DNA of 64,000 nt from positions 5,801,569-5,865,568 of the forward strand of contig SCHM01000002.1 in NCBI GenBank assembly GCA_004123355.1, in the 5' to 3' direction. The notes under the pieces were generated by a model, which was not told the origin of the DNA, ran no database searches, and saw only the letters and a list, made by a program, of their open reading frames with translations. Position numbers and translations under genes: made by a program. Below are positions 47,225 to 58,874 of this stretch, in pieces (the stretch's first letter is position 1; every line of letters starts with the position of its first letter). This DNA comes from Amphirosellinia nigrospora (Eukaryota; Ascomycota; Sordariomycetes; Xylariales; Xylariaceae).

Positions 47225-49873
47225 ATGGCTCCCGTGGCGCCCCGTCTCAAGATTCTCTCTGGTACGTCTTATTTGTTCTCGTCGCATTCTTCCCTAGTCG
47301 CTCTTAATAGAGCCTTCCCCTTCCCCCTCGGTGTCGCTCTTATAGATCGCCCGTGTCTCCTTGTTTCGATGACTTCCTAATCCGGGTCTTCCACTCTGAA
47401 CACTCGTTTACCGTCTTCACTCTTGAGACGGGCTTGACGGCCCCGTGCCACTTAATTTACCATCGGTGAAGAGTCACCATGGATGATTTAGAGCTAATGC
47501 AAATATGTACAGTGGGAGGCAACGCCGTTTCCGCTTTTCTATCCTGGAGGTTACAGGCTACCAATGCCTGCGATGTGACGCTGGTATGGAAGTCGGGTTT
47601 TGAGAGCGTCTATCAATATGGCATATCTTCAAGTGAGTTTTGGTAAACTTCTCTATCTGTGATGTGTCTAATTCGCGATTAGATCGGCGACATTCGGTAA
47701 CGAGCGGTTCAAGCCACGACATGGTACGTTTATCAACCTCTATATTTTTGAGGGGACTTGTCTAATGGACTAATCACCAATAGTGGTTCGGACGCCCGAA
47801 GAAGCCGCGCAAAACAAAGGCGGCGCCTATGATTATGTCATTCTTTGCATCAAGGCCCTTCCCGACGTTTACGATATCGCCTCGGTAATCGATTCTGTCG
47901 TTACACCCCAACATACCTGCATCTTAGTAAATACCACATACGCTTGGTGTAGAAGCCGCTATCGAGGAAAGATTTCCAACGAATGTCGTTTTATCCCTCG
48001 TTTCCAACGCCGAGATCTCACAATTAGGAACAAGCGAATTTGAGCACAGCGGCTCAACCGAGATTTGGGTTGGACCAGCGAACAAGAACGATAACATTCC
48101 CTGGCGATTCAGGAAGATATGGCTCAAGCTCTCGCAATGACTTTAAGTACCGGTCAGGTAGACTGCAAAGTCTCGAAGAACATTCGTCAGCAACAATTCG
48201 AACGTGTCATCGGGTGAGTTTGGCACTTACCTACTTCACTGATCTTGAGCTAACCTGATAGGCCTATTGCATTTCACCCCGCAAGCGTTATTTTTGAAAC
48301 CTCTTCGCACGCCGCACTTCTGGAGAAGCCTGGTGTTAGGCAGATGGTGTCCGGCGTTATCGACGAGCTAATGACCCTCGCGGAGGCAGAGGGGTGTACA
48401 TTAACCGCCGACTTTAAAGAAAGAACAATCCGGGAACTAAGTCAACCTTCTGATACTACCAGCATTATGTGGCAAGACTACGTTGCAAGGCGACCCATGG
48501 AAGTTGAGACTTTTTTCGGTTCTCCTATCAAACTAGCAGAAAAGCTGGGGTTGAAATTGCCACATATCGAAACTTTGTACGCAATCTTTCACAACCTGAA
48601 TGTTGTGAACCAGTCTAGACCGAAAGAGATCAATGGACACCCTCCTGCGCCTGTTTCGCCATCATCCTCATCACCGATGCCTCGAATGTCATCAGGTGGT
48701 CCTCCCCGCCCTGTGCCGAATGGAAATGGTATGCCTCGACCTCGGCCTCGAAATTCGACCAATTTTGGGCCGCCGCCTAGCATGCGCCGCCCCCCCACGA
48801 ATGGTGGCCCTCCCAACGGACAACGCCCCTCGATGAACGGCGCGCCCAATGGATATCACCCTCCTAGACAGCCCTCAAGACGCGGGTCCTTTGAAGAGAA
48901 CGACTTGGGAGAGTTTAGTCATCTGGTGGTCTACGATGACGCAGATGGAACCAACGGTGGTGGCTACCCGGTGAGGTGTCGGACCAGGCTCTTCGCGAGA
49001 GGGAATTTCAGTTGCGCCAGCGCGAATTAGACCTTAAGGAGCAAGAGATGCGAATGCGACGAGGCGGGTACGGCGGACCAGGACCGGGACCGGGACCACG
49101 GAGACGTGCACCTCCCATGAGAAGTGGCGCCGGCATGTACGATGACGAAGATGAGGAAGACGACTACTTCGACACCAGCGCGGGTCCCATGGCCCCTACG
49201 ATTGACCCTGACAACTTCGACATGATGAGCGTCACATCCAGGAAGAACCGCTCGAAACCCCTCCCAGCCAGAGCGACATGCGGGCAAATCATCTTAATGG
49301 TCGCGAAAATGGTATGTCGTCTCGAGGCAGCCGTTTTCGGTCTAATTTTGGGAGAAACCGTTCGAGTCAAATCATAAACTCCATTCCTAGCCTCCATGAA
49401 AACATCCTCGACGATCCTATGATGAGTTATTCTTCTAACCGGTACGGTAATGTCGACCGGGGACAAATTCATGCAGGGTCAAGGTCAAATTCTTTGACGG
49501 CCTCACATCTACAGGAATTACAGAACGGGCCTGGGATGAATGGTGCATACCCCGCCGTGTCAGTCAGTCGCCAGGGAATCCTTATACACCTTCCATACGC
49601 GGTGGAAACGGGCGCCCTTCGCCTCCTAACGGGATGCAGCAACCCGTCCCTCGGTATCCCCCAGGCCAAGGAAACACGGTAGCACCTCAGCAGGTTGAAC
49701 AACGAGTCGGGGTGAGCACTCTCCAACCACCAAACATAAAAGCCGTACGAAGTCTGACCGGCAGTGCGAGCGCCAGCGCGGGGAGTGGTGATTCTACAAA
49801 TTTAGGCTCGGAGCCTTCGGCCCACAGCAGTCAGAGTAGTTTGGGACCACGACCCCCGTTGGGGACTCGCTAG
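47225..49873 (+). CDS. Ketopantoate reductase (ApbA/PanE)-like protein with long disordered C-terminal tail
   Basis: Ketopantoate reductases make pantoate with NADPH; the long filamentous-fungus relatives (mug72-like in yeast terms) have no proven substrate. Exon 1 is 47225-47261 (MAPVAPRLKILS), then an intron to about 47510. The NADP-binding strand-turn VGGNAVSAFLSWRL follows, then LVWKSGFESV, VRTPEEAAQNKGG, YDYVILCIKALPDV, LGVEAAIEERFP and NAEISQLGTSEFEHSG. The C-terminal ApbA domain (48270-48610) has SIMWQDYVARRPMEVETFFG, with Ser, Asp and Glu where PanE has substrate and catalytic residues. The remaining 400 residues are Pro/Gly/Asn/Arg-rich with a short charged coil (LREREFQLRQRELDLKEQEM) and end QSSLGPRPPLGTR. 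Introns fall near 47632-47681, 47723-47782 and 48213-48261. Missing bases near 47632, 47943 (two), 48135, 48970, 49265 and 49580 break the frame. Confidence 0.85.
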
Positions 49874-52113
49874 TGACTCGGAGGAACACGAAGCCTGGAG
49901 CATACCCTGCGATGCATGTTAAGATCGTGGCGGATCCGACGTTACGTTGGCGGAGACCAGCTTCATGACCGGGCATTAATTCGTAGCCCAGTCATGGATG
50001 TTGTCAGACTCTTTAACGATGTCGAATTTTTGAGCCATTCGGATGACGGCGCATTCATACCGGTTTAGAAGGATTCAGTTTGGATTACCGCCTTTACGAC
50101 GCACACATTAGTTCTATTCGGCCGAAGGGAGCCACGTACATAGGCATTTGATATGATGAGACAGTGGTTATTATTTCTGGTAATATTGCATTGGGATGCG
50201 GGCTCTCTACTATTTCGTTCAAAACGCATATACTTGATTCTCCTTTGTGTCACTCTCATACTGAGAGAAGTTCCATTACGTCTTGCAATAATGGGGCTGA
50301 GGAAAATCGACCTAGATTAAGGTTATTTTCGAACACCTCCCTTATAATCGTCGGGTGGCGTCATCTACATGCATCATTCGCGTTGTGACGATGGAGTGCA
50401 ACGGTGAATAACCTGCGGGACCGGCGGATGCGCAAGGGGGGGTATACAGCAGCGGGGAATTGGAAGGCCTCTCGGGTTCTAGTCCTTGCGGCTTTGCATC
50501 ACGGTTCGCTCAAACCTTGTCGGACGACTGGTGATTGTCAGTCTAAGCGTTGAGCAAACACGATTACGAAATAGATCTGAGTGGCTTGCCGCAAATCGGG
50601 GCTGTAGCCCTTGGGCTGATTGTCGATATCACGTGGTGTCCTCGCAAATAGGGACCGTGTGAGAGAAGAAAAATAGTTTTGGTATCTTAATGATGAAGCT
50701 TGCCTACTGGAGGAGCACCGTTTTCCTGGCCTTTTATCGTGTGTCAGGTGGAATTAATATCATTTGAATGCTGTCACCAAGAAACCCCCGCTGGTAGCGA
50801 GCCAGAGCAGCAATTAATAGAAGCTTCTGTCTTCGCTAAAGGGGCCGAGAAATAGGCGGACACGTCGAAGGACACCGCACACATGCGAACAAAGTGTATA
50901 AAGAGGAGATCTGGTTGAATCAATACAAACGGTTCAGTCGAGAGTCGAGGAACACATGATTCGCAAAACAGAAGCTATCATCGCGTTGATGAAACACCAT
51001 CTCCCCTGTCCTATCGACTGTGATTGTGTGACTATTCTAGACTATCTATTTGTCTTGCAGAAAATGCTACTGGTTTGTATCGTATTATCAGACGTCATCA
51101 CTTAAGTATTGTTATACATAATCCTATCATGTAGCTACGTCGATCAAAGCAACAGCGCACAACTTTGATGCTAATAGTTTTAATATTATTATTAGATAGT
51201 TGTGTTATCTTAATGGCAATGTTTATTTGGGATATTAACACAGAGTCGTGATAGTGATCTTGTACCTGTCAGACCTCTTCAGAAGCTAGGGCCACTTAGT
51301 TAGACAGGTGGGGTTAGACACTTAGAGGTTTACCTTAGGTATGTACAGCAACTCAGTTCAACAGGTTGCCTACCGACTGCCTATCCTCGTGTCTCATTCA
51401 AACCTATTGCATGACGCGGCGAGAAGCATCCCCCACGGCATTAACCCCAAGCATCAAAGCCGGACCCTGGAATATTTGATACACATCCAGCTCCAGGGCC
51501 TGCTCATATGGCGCCAGGGTGCTAGACGCTCACAATACCTCGAGATACGATACGAGCGGCCGTGATCGCACATACTGTATAGGCCTCGGTGGCGCACCTT
51601 ATACGGGCCTGCACTAAGAGAAGCGCGCGTGTTACCAGTGCTGTTCTTGGCTGCGTTTTTATCGTAGCGAGACGCGTAATCGGGACCGAAGGCTGCGAGG
51701 AGGGTTGCGTATATCAGACGCCCTTCCCGTAAAGCCTCCTGATTACGAGGGGAGCCATTATCAACGAACCCTGTGGGTGGTAGTCGGTCGGTCGATCAGG
51801 GGGTCTTCTCGGGAGATACCGCACGAGCCGGTTCCGAGAGACAGTTGGACTCGACATCCGACGGATACCTGCCTACCTACTTGGCACGACATCAACGGCG
51901 CCGGGGCTTTGGGTGGCCTGACGAATTGCGCTTTTTGCTTCTTATTTCTCCGTGGCCATTTGAGGGTCGTTTTCTCAATTTCCTCCTGCAGGAGGGCCAT
52001 TCCGATATACCTTCAAACCTTCAATTGCCAACAAGGCTGCATCGCAGCCTGCGCCGGACTATCGCTAAACACGCATAGTGGCCATTGCTACCTTAAGGCG
52101 ATATAAGGCAGAC
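49874..52113. other. Intergenic
   Basis: 2.2 kb between the ketopantoate-reductase-like gene and the Hsk3 gene. Overlapping frames at 51705-52106 (+) and 51761-52000 (-) lie immediately upstream of Hsk3 and probably belong to its leader. No other gene is seen. Confidence 0.55.
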
Positions 52114-52956
52114 ATGACAAGTCGAGGCGGCAACCCAGATCGCACGCTCGCGATGGGCGGGAGTGGTGCGAGGCCCTCTATGGCGCCACAGGCATCAGGA
52201 GGGGTGGTCAAAGCGAGACAGCTGGTGAGTTTAATATCCCCTCCGTCCTATCACGTTTCAACTCTTCTTCACATATCGCTTCTCGCTTCTTTTTATCCGC
52301 ATCATGCAGATCCACTGCAAATTTCCTGTTCCTATCTCATGAGCCAAGTGGCGTCGCTAAGGTTGGAAACGAGATGGGAGGTTTGCAGGTGATAGATCAT
52401 AAGTTGATCATCGCAAGATGAATCACACCGTAAAATCATGACATCTTCTTCTTGCACCAACCATGCGCGTCTTCTTTCAACTACATGTACTTGGTTTCAC
52501 GACACTGGGTTCCATTGCCTCGGATATTGATGGTATTGTCTAACATTCATGCCCAAAAATAGTCACAATTGCACTCCCAGCTGGCGCAGCTCTCGGCCAA
52601 CCTTGCAGACACAGAGAACCTGTTGCGGATGACGAGCGTGCAGGCAGGCGCGATGAGGGGACTGGGTAGCTGGCACGGTGGAATGTGAGTAGTACCTCTT
52701 ATATTCCTTTCATCTCGTTATCTTTCCAGCTCTGATGCCGCCACGAGGGCCATTACTATTACTATCAGATTCGCCTTGGGTTGTTATCATATAGTTGTTA
52801 CTTACGCCACTGAGCTCTTGATACGAAGGCTCTCGATGGAGGTAGATGACTATATACTTACGTGTTTGTGTTTATAGGTTCATGGCAGCGAGCAAGGTTC
52901 TAGGTGAGGAATCGGTGAAGGATCAGTCTCAGACTCAGCAGCCGAATCAGCGATGA
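52114..52956 (+). CDS. HSK3: DASH/Dam1 kinetochore complex subunit Hsk3
   Basis: Hsk3 is one of the smallest DASH subunits. The complex forms rings on spindle microtubules and couples kinetochores to them. Exons are 52114-52224, 52563-52684 and 52878-52956, 312 nt in all, an intact frame of 103 residues. Exon 1 encodes a Gly/Ser-rich lead ending VVKARQL. Exon 2 continues SQLHSQLAQLSANLADTENL, then LLRMTSVQAGAMRGLG, the heptad-rich core of the family. Exon 3 gives FMAASKVLGEESVKD. The introns are 338 and 193 nt with GTGAGT donors, unusually long for such a small coding sequence. The identification rests on the LAQL-x-ANLADTENLLRMT and FMAASKVLGEE signatures. Confidence 0.92.
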
Positions 52957-53951
52957 AGGGACATGAATGCGGCCTGAGATGGCGATGTGCTTATATGAAG
53001 ATGCTATAGGGGGTTATCAGGTTATCACAGCAAGGCGGACTACGCATAGACTCGGCTTTCTACCCTTTTTGCCTAGACATCAAACGAGTAGCCACAAAAC
53101 ATATGGACTACTTCGTGAATGGGGGATATGACTCTTGATTCTTGGAACTGTAGATAGGCATGCTTCATCCGCAGACGCCGGGACCTAGCTCACATATATA
53201 GTGATGATGAGCCTAGGAGTTAAAGAAAAACATTAAGGAAGGCATGGAGCCCGATATATGAAGTGTGCACGCCACATATTTTGTGCCAGGGAATTAACTA
53301 GCTCAGCGTGTATTCTCTGTGTGTATCCCAATCAGCCTTCAATGCTTCGATCTCAGTATGAAGGCACGACTATCTCATAGTTTCCGCTTCGAAGTTTTAC
53401 TATAAACCGACTCTTCTTTGACCCTCTCCTTCAGAATTATCGGCAATCATGTGTCCTCCAAGCGGACAAGACGCCAGAATGACATGTGACTTCAGGGACC
53501 TCATAATTCCGACACCTGTCAAGCAAGGATTGAGCAGCTTCAACCCCGCAGTCCATTCAACGTCGTTCCTCATTACCTTACAGACATCATTCAATATTTT
53601 GACTTTGTGTGAAATTTAATCGCATACAAGTTATGATATACAGTATCTAGGTAATTCCTTCACAATTCTGCCGAGGATGTCGTTCACGATAGCGGGTCTA
53701 CAACCCACCGGATTCCCCATTTAGGCAACTAAGACCGGGTAGTCTAAGAAGTAGCAACTCGACTTTAGAGGCTACTAACTAAAGCTAGAAATATCTACAC
53801 ACACTCGACGTCCCGTAAGCTCAGCTCATTTGGTAGAGATCGTGAAAAAAGCAGAGTAAAAATAAATAAATAAAAAAGACTCCCCTCATCTTGGCGAGTA
53901 TATTCCCCATCTTCTTACGGGCTACTCAAAACAGCACACCAACCAACCACA
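52957..53951. other. Intergenic
   Basis: 1 kb between Hsk3 and the PTPLA-type gene. No gene is seen. At 53820-53845 there is a short tRNA D-arm look-alike (see rejected items). An AT-rich AAATAAATAAATAAAA run lies at about 53858-53878, some 75 bases before the next ATG. Confidence 0.55.
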
Positions 53952-54828
53952 ATGACTCTCAAAACAAACTACCTCCTCCTCTACAACCTCGCCTCCCTCC
54001 TCTCATGGAGCTACCTCACAACCGGGTGCTGCAGCAGCTCGCCTCGGGCGGCCCGGCGTCGGCCCTGCTCCCTAACATAACGGCGCTGCAGACGGTCGCG
54101 GCGCTCGAGGTGGTGCACGCGGCGCTCGGCCTCGTGCGCGCCTCGCCGGGGACCACGGCGCTCCAGGTCGGCGGGCGGAACCTCGTCATCTGGACCGTCA
54201 TGCGCCGGTTCCCGGAGCTCGTCTTCGGCGGAGACTGGGGCACGCGCGGGTTCGTCGGGTGCCTGCTTGCGTGGGGGGCTTCCGACGTCCTGCGTTATGC
54301 GTTTTTCGTCTCGCTGCTGGGCGGTGGGGGCGCGCCGGGGTGGTTGAAGTGGTTGAGGTGAGTTTTACCTTTTACTGTTTACTTTTCTCTCTACTTGTAT
54401 CTCTTTATCGGGTATCTACTCCCCCTATACTTTGCGGCGTTTGCGTATATTTTCGCGCAGTTTGTTGTCATGGCTTCCGTCCCTACGCTTGACGGTGTTG
54501 AGGCTACTAGGATGAACTGGACTAATACTGCGGGCGATAGGTATACCGCTTTCATCCCCTTGTACCCCATCGGTTTCTTGAGCGAGGCTTCTCTTGTCTA
54601 TCTCGCCTTTGCCGAGGGTACGGGTATCGGCCCGGTTTATAGGGGCTATTTGTTTTTGGGTTTGCTGTCCTATGTGCCAGGTAGGTTTTCTGTCTCCATG
54701 ATTTGACTAGTAGATGTGAGCATTGGAAAGCAGCTGATCAGCTTGTAGCGAGTTATATCTTATATACGTATATGTTCTCTCAGAGGCGTCGGGCTCTGGG
54801 GCAGGCAGATGGTACGAAGCGGGCTTGA
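53952..54828 (+). CDS. 3-hydroxyacyl-CoA dehydratase, PTPLA/PHS1 family
   Basis: These multi-pass ER membrane enzymes remove water from 3-hydroxyacyl-CoA in the third step of very-long-chain fatty acid elongation. Exons are 53952-54357, 54541-54680 and 54749-54828. The text starts MTLKTNYLLLYNLASLLSWS, continues NITALQTVAALEVVHAALGL, LVIWTVMRRFPELVFGG and a WGASDVLRYAFF motif. Across the first splice it reads WLRYTAFIPLYPIGFLSEAS, where Tyr and Glu seven residues apart match the catalytic pair known in yeast Phs1 (Tyr149/Glu156). It ends MFSQRRRALGQADGTKRA, an ER-retention-like basic tail. One base is missing near 54021 (C/G run); with it the total is 627 nt or 208 residues. Asp replaces the Glu commonly seen in the first W-S-x-x-E motif. 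Fungi have more than one family member, so this may be the paralogue rather than PHS1 itself. Confidence 0.85.
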
Positions 54829-56019
54829 GGAGTCTATGAGGGTTTGCAAATTTTGGATTTTAGGTCTTAGGTTTATACGCTGTTTACGATAATTATGCGC
54901 AGCCATATCTGAGACACAGCTCGAATATGGGGAGTGCAGGGCCGATACTTTAACAAACTTAGAGTAAACGGCAGTCTCACGCGGTTGCAAAAGCCAGGCA
55001 GTTGCTGTGTATATGACTGGAAAGCTCCCTTTACCGGCCGTGGGCGATGAAACACACACAGAGGCTACACGACTGGCATGAAATAGACTTAGGCTAAGTT
55101 TAATACGAATACTTGTCTTGCTATGTGATATCGAGACACAACTTATTAGTGTTCTAGTCTGCACGCTTGCTTGATCCCTCGAAACCTAGACTGTAGTGAC
55201 AAGCGCTTCCACGTCAGTGACCTATTGGCGAGGTTACGAAGCATAATTTAATTTTAAAGAAACTGTGTATAGATGACTTTTCATTGCTCGTTCCGTTGCT
55301 AATATTTGTAATATATGATCTAGATGATATGGTTGGCCCAGATGCGATAGTGGCAAGGCCTGAGAGCTCTAATGTAGGGTCGGTGGTTCAAAGAAACCAA
55401 CTTTTACAATAAAGTCGAGATCAGCATTATAAACACTTGCATATTTAAGTGAATGGCGGGGAAGTTTGCTCTGGAAAACCTCAAAGAGATGGGCTAGATC
55501 TAGGTGTAGAAAGACTAAGATTATAGGGTGCCAAAAGTTCCGGGCAGTTTAGTTCCAACTACGAGCCGTTCGCAATCATACCAATCTCAAATCAAGGTGA
55601 AATTGCCATGTGAAATTACCTCTCTGGGTATGAAGGGTCTTGTGATGATCAGTTCAAAAAAATAGCCGACGAATTATTGAGCTAGAAGAATTGGTAGGCC
55701 CGCGAGCTACCGTACGTACGAAACTCGAGATCAGCGTGGAATTGCCACTCTACAGCAATTTGGGGCTCAATGATGACCTTGCCTGGACGGTTCAAAGAAA
55801 GAAGCATTGAAAGAGAGGACAAGAACAAAGAAACCGCAAAGTGAAAATGATTCAATTGCTCATGCACCCGGCCGCTGCCTCGCCCTCGGACCGTAAACCG
55901 TCTCACCTCTGCCGAGACATACGTTTAGCAGCAGGCTAGCCGTTGCACTACGACCTCGATACCTGATTTTTGAGTGTATGCAGCTGATCGATCTTTGGAT
56001 GACCTAACATCACTTCGCC
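54829..56019. other. Intergenic
   Basis: 1.2 kb. Frames at 54760-55164 and 55682-55906 on the minus strand have no family features. A weak tRNA-like segment at 55335-55412 was examined and rejected. Confidence 0.55.
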
Positions 56020-57532
56020 ATGGGGGGCTTCACTTTAGATACGATAAGCCATTGCGGCCGCGAGATCTTCATCATCGACATCATATTCCTCACGCTAGAC
56101 ATCACTTTCCTCATCATGCGTTTCTGGTCCGCCCGCATCGCGAGGCGCAAATTCTTCCTCGACGATCTTGCCGTCCTATCTGCTTTCGTAAGTGGCATAT
56201 GGTTTTGAGATCACCCGTCCAGGAATCCTCAACCTGACTAACTAACTCCCGACCGCGTAGATCATGATGTCCGTCTTAGCGGGCGCGGCATACTGGGGCA
56301 TTTTTAACGGTTTGGGACAGCACATCACGAGTCTTACTCATGATCAGCTCACTATCCAGGTCAAGGTGCGTATGTCGTTTAGCAGCCTCGTGCAATGGGT
56401 TCGTATAGTGACCCTTATTTACTGATCTCTATAGCTCTTGCTCATTAGCGAATTCACCTATCTCCTGGCGGTGACCTTTATAAAGTTTTCAATGCTCTTC
56501 CTGTACCTTAGAATATACACCACGCCGACATTCAGGCGCTGGTGTTACTTCGTGATAGCCTTGGGGTTCATATACATCAGTACGTATTTATCCTAGCCAT
56601 CTCAGAATGCAGACATTGGCCAAACCCGAAAAGTTCCTATTCATTTAACCATGCACTCGAAATGTCCCATCTTCCTAAAATGTTTCGTGCCACTTAAGAT
56701 AGTAATTGCTAACTTAAGGCGACGCAGTTGGATTCATCCCCGTCTTCCTGACCAATTGTATTCCCCTTTCTCAGTATTGGGACCCAAAACCCACTGGATG
56801 GTGTCGGGATTCGGTCATAAGCGACAGCGCCACGGTTGCTGGCAATCTGCTTCTCGACATTTTTATCCTAACCCTCCCTTGCCGGTGCTCTGGCGCTTGC
56901 AGATGTCGGTTCGGGATAAATTAACAGTCACAGCCATGTTTAGTATCGGGCTTGTGTGAGTCTCCTGTTGATGTTAACCGGATTTTCTCGTTTTCAACAT
57001 CAAGTAGTAACTTATTGTTTTCTACAGGACCGTTGGCCTTGTATTGTGGCGGCTGGTCACGACAGTACAAACAAGGGCTTCCCCTGACTGGACTGACACT
57101 CTGTGTAAAGTTGGACTAATCGCTTCATTGGAGATACACCTGGGGATCCTTGCCGTGTGTATACCGACGTATGGGCCTTTGTTCAACACTCACATTAAAC
57201 CGCTTATGCGCAAAGCGGGTCTCGTGACCTCCACGAGCCAATCCAGAAGAACAGACGGAAAGAGGTCATTTCTAAATACTTTTGGTAGTTCGGGCAAGAA
57301 TAAACGGTCTCGGGGTTATACCGAATTCGAAGACAGTATAGACCAGATCGTCACCAGGGACGACAACTCCATAAAGTTGACCCCGATGGGAGAGGGAAAG
57401 GTGGTTTCGGAATGCGCGTTCGAGCCAATGAATGAGACGGGCACGCCAGATCGTAATCGAGGTCGGATCCACGTACAAAGAGACATCGAAGCAATATATC
57501 ATGCTAAAAAAGGCGGATATTCTGAGGAATAG
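56020..57532 (+). CDS. Fungal rhodopsin-like seven-transmembrane protein (PTH11-related superfamily)
   Basis: An integral plasma-membrane protein of the fungal rhodopsin-domain family; no retinal-binding or ligand is known for most members. Exons are 56020-56187, 56261-56365, 56435-56579, 56719-56955 and 57028-57532. Hydrophobic segments are IDIIFLTLDITFLIMRFW, MMSVLAGAAYWGIF, LLISEFTYLLAVTFIKFSML, WCYFVIALGFIYI, LLLDIFILTLPLPVLW, LTVTAMFSIGLVTVGLVLWR and LEIHLGILAVCIPTYGPL. Family marks are R-R-K-F-x-x-D-D after helix 1, FIPVFLTNCIPLSQYWDP with WC nearby (extracellular loop cysteines), and the DIFILTLPLPVLW helix. A polar 130-residue cytoplasmic tail ends in GGYSEE. The exons total 1160 nt. 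One base missing near 56880 (C run in the LTLP codons) gives 386 residues. The start was chosen for the short polar lead MGGFTLD before helix 1. Confidence 0.85.
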
Positions 57533-58368
57533 ACGTCTCTCGATTCCGCGAAATCTTCAAAGACCAATGGTGTGGATCTAAAGCAGGCGTGGTAATGTAA
57601 AACAGAGAGAGTATTTCGGTTATCCTTTTCTATCAGAATGCCCTATATCATCAGACTAGCGTTCGTCCTTGTTACTCTACCCTATATAATGAGTCATGTA
57701 TAATAACAAAAATTCGCTTCCTAAATGGATTGAAACCGAATGTAGCGGGCATGCCCATTATGTTGCGTCCACGTACGCTATGCTTCTTCTCAAGCTGATG
57801 AAAAAAGCTGAGAGCAGACTATCTGGATTTTGTGGAGGCTCTGTGTTCAGACTTTAGCTTCCTCGTATCCCAAAGGGGAAGAGGGCGAGTTCGATGGCTT
57901 TGTGATTGTCCTCTGACAGGAAATGACCTCGGAGGAATCGAAAGATCAAACGCGCTAAGATAGGGGAAGCTATAAATCGACCTCACCCCTATTAAGCGCG
58001 AGTGCAGACTAAGAATTATTCGATAGTAGCTCATGATGGCAACCTTACGATTCTTAGTCGCGACTCTTGAGGTGAGGCTTCATATTCTAATGGACGCGTT
58101 AGTGTCGGGTTGAACATCATCAAGACGACTATAAAAGACTCACTGCTACATGAGTGATACGGGCCGTGGATAAATGTTCGGTTTCGACATGATGTGTAAG
58201 TGTTAGGGTTATTTGGCTCAAATAGCGTTGCCGTGTCCGTAACACTTAAGTCTTAACTCGAATATTAATGCTGTACAGGGTATCTTCCCACAAAGCAAAG
58301 AGAAAGGATTCATCCTGGCAAGGACGACGCGATATCCTGCTGGGTTTTCTAGTTGCCACAACCATCTC
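57533..58368. other. Convergent 3' intergenic region
   Basis: Between the stop of the rhodopsin-like gene (+) and the stop of the RNase P subunit gene (-). No gene is seen. Both 3' untranslated regions lie here. Confidence 0.6.
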
Positions 58369-58874
58369 TTAATCGTCATTCATGACAACATCTATTTTGC
58401 TGTCGCCTAGGTTAGGGTGTTTGACGGTGGATTTCCGAATCTCCTCCGCTACTAGGTCTCGCTGTGGTCGGCGCTTTTGGCGCGGAGCCTGAACGGGAAA
58501 ACGCCTTACCCATGACAAGCGTTACATTTGACGACTAGAACATCTGCCCATGGTTTCTTGCCGTGTTTGCTTTTGTTCTCGACGACGGATGTACTCGTTT
58601 CACCCTCGATGAGCAATGTGTCGCAGAACTTGCAGATGGTGTGCTTCACTGCTGGAGATAGCCGTATCTGACTTTTGAGAGACGTTGCTCGAAGATCAGT
58701 CAGCAAATGCCGAGCCAGTTTGAGTCTTGACTGGTCGGCAGCAGAACGTTCGGACTCGGAGTCGCGCGTGTTTCCCACCTGCGATCCTAGAAACGCAGCA
58801 GCTTGGTGCAAATAGGACAAGCGGGAATATAAGTGCTTATTAGGTATAGATCCCGTTGTCTTCTGTTTCGCCAT
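58369..58874 (-). CDS. RNase P/MRP protein subunit of the Rpr2/Rpp21/Snm1 family
   Basis: This subunit binds the RNA of RNase P (tRNA 5' maturation) or RNase MRP (rRNA processing) in the nucleus. The start MAKQKTTGSIPNKHLYSRLS at 58874 matches the family, whose helix LYSRLSYLHQAAAFL precedes the long LARHLLTDLRATSLKSQIRL segment. A zinc ribbon follows with paired cysteines: ICKFCDTLL and, 38 residues on, KCNACHG. As written it stops at 58506 right after CHG. One G missing from the GGG run continues it as RRFPVQAPRQKRRPQRDLVA to TAA at 58369, making 507 nt (168 residues). An upstream in-frame ATG would add a hydrophobic lead that the family lacks. It is divergent from SUB2, with 570 bases between. 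Confidence 0.87.

Noticed and set aside
53815-53850. AGCTCATTTGGTAGAG, similar to a tRNA D arm
   Set aside because: No anticodon arm, T arm or acceptor partner follows; it is chance or a fragment.
55335-55412. tRNA-like segment with GGTTGG...CCAAC ends and GGTTCAAA
   Set aside because: The T-arm stem pairs at only about three of five positions and no proper anticodon stem or D arm forms. At most it is a very old relic.
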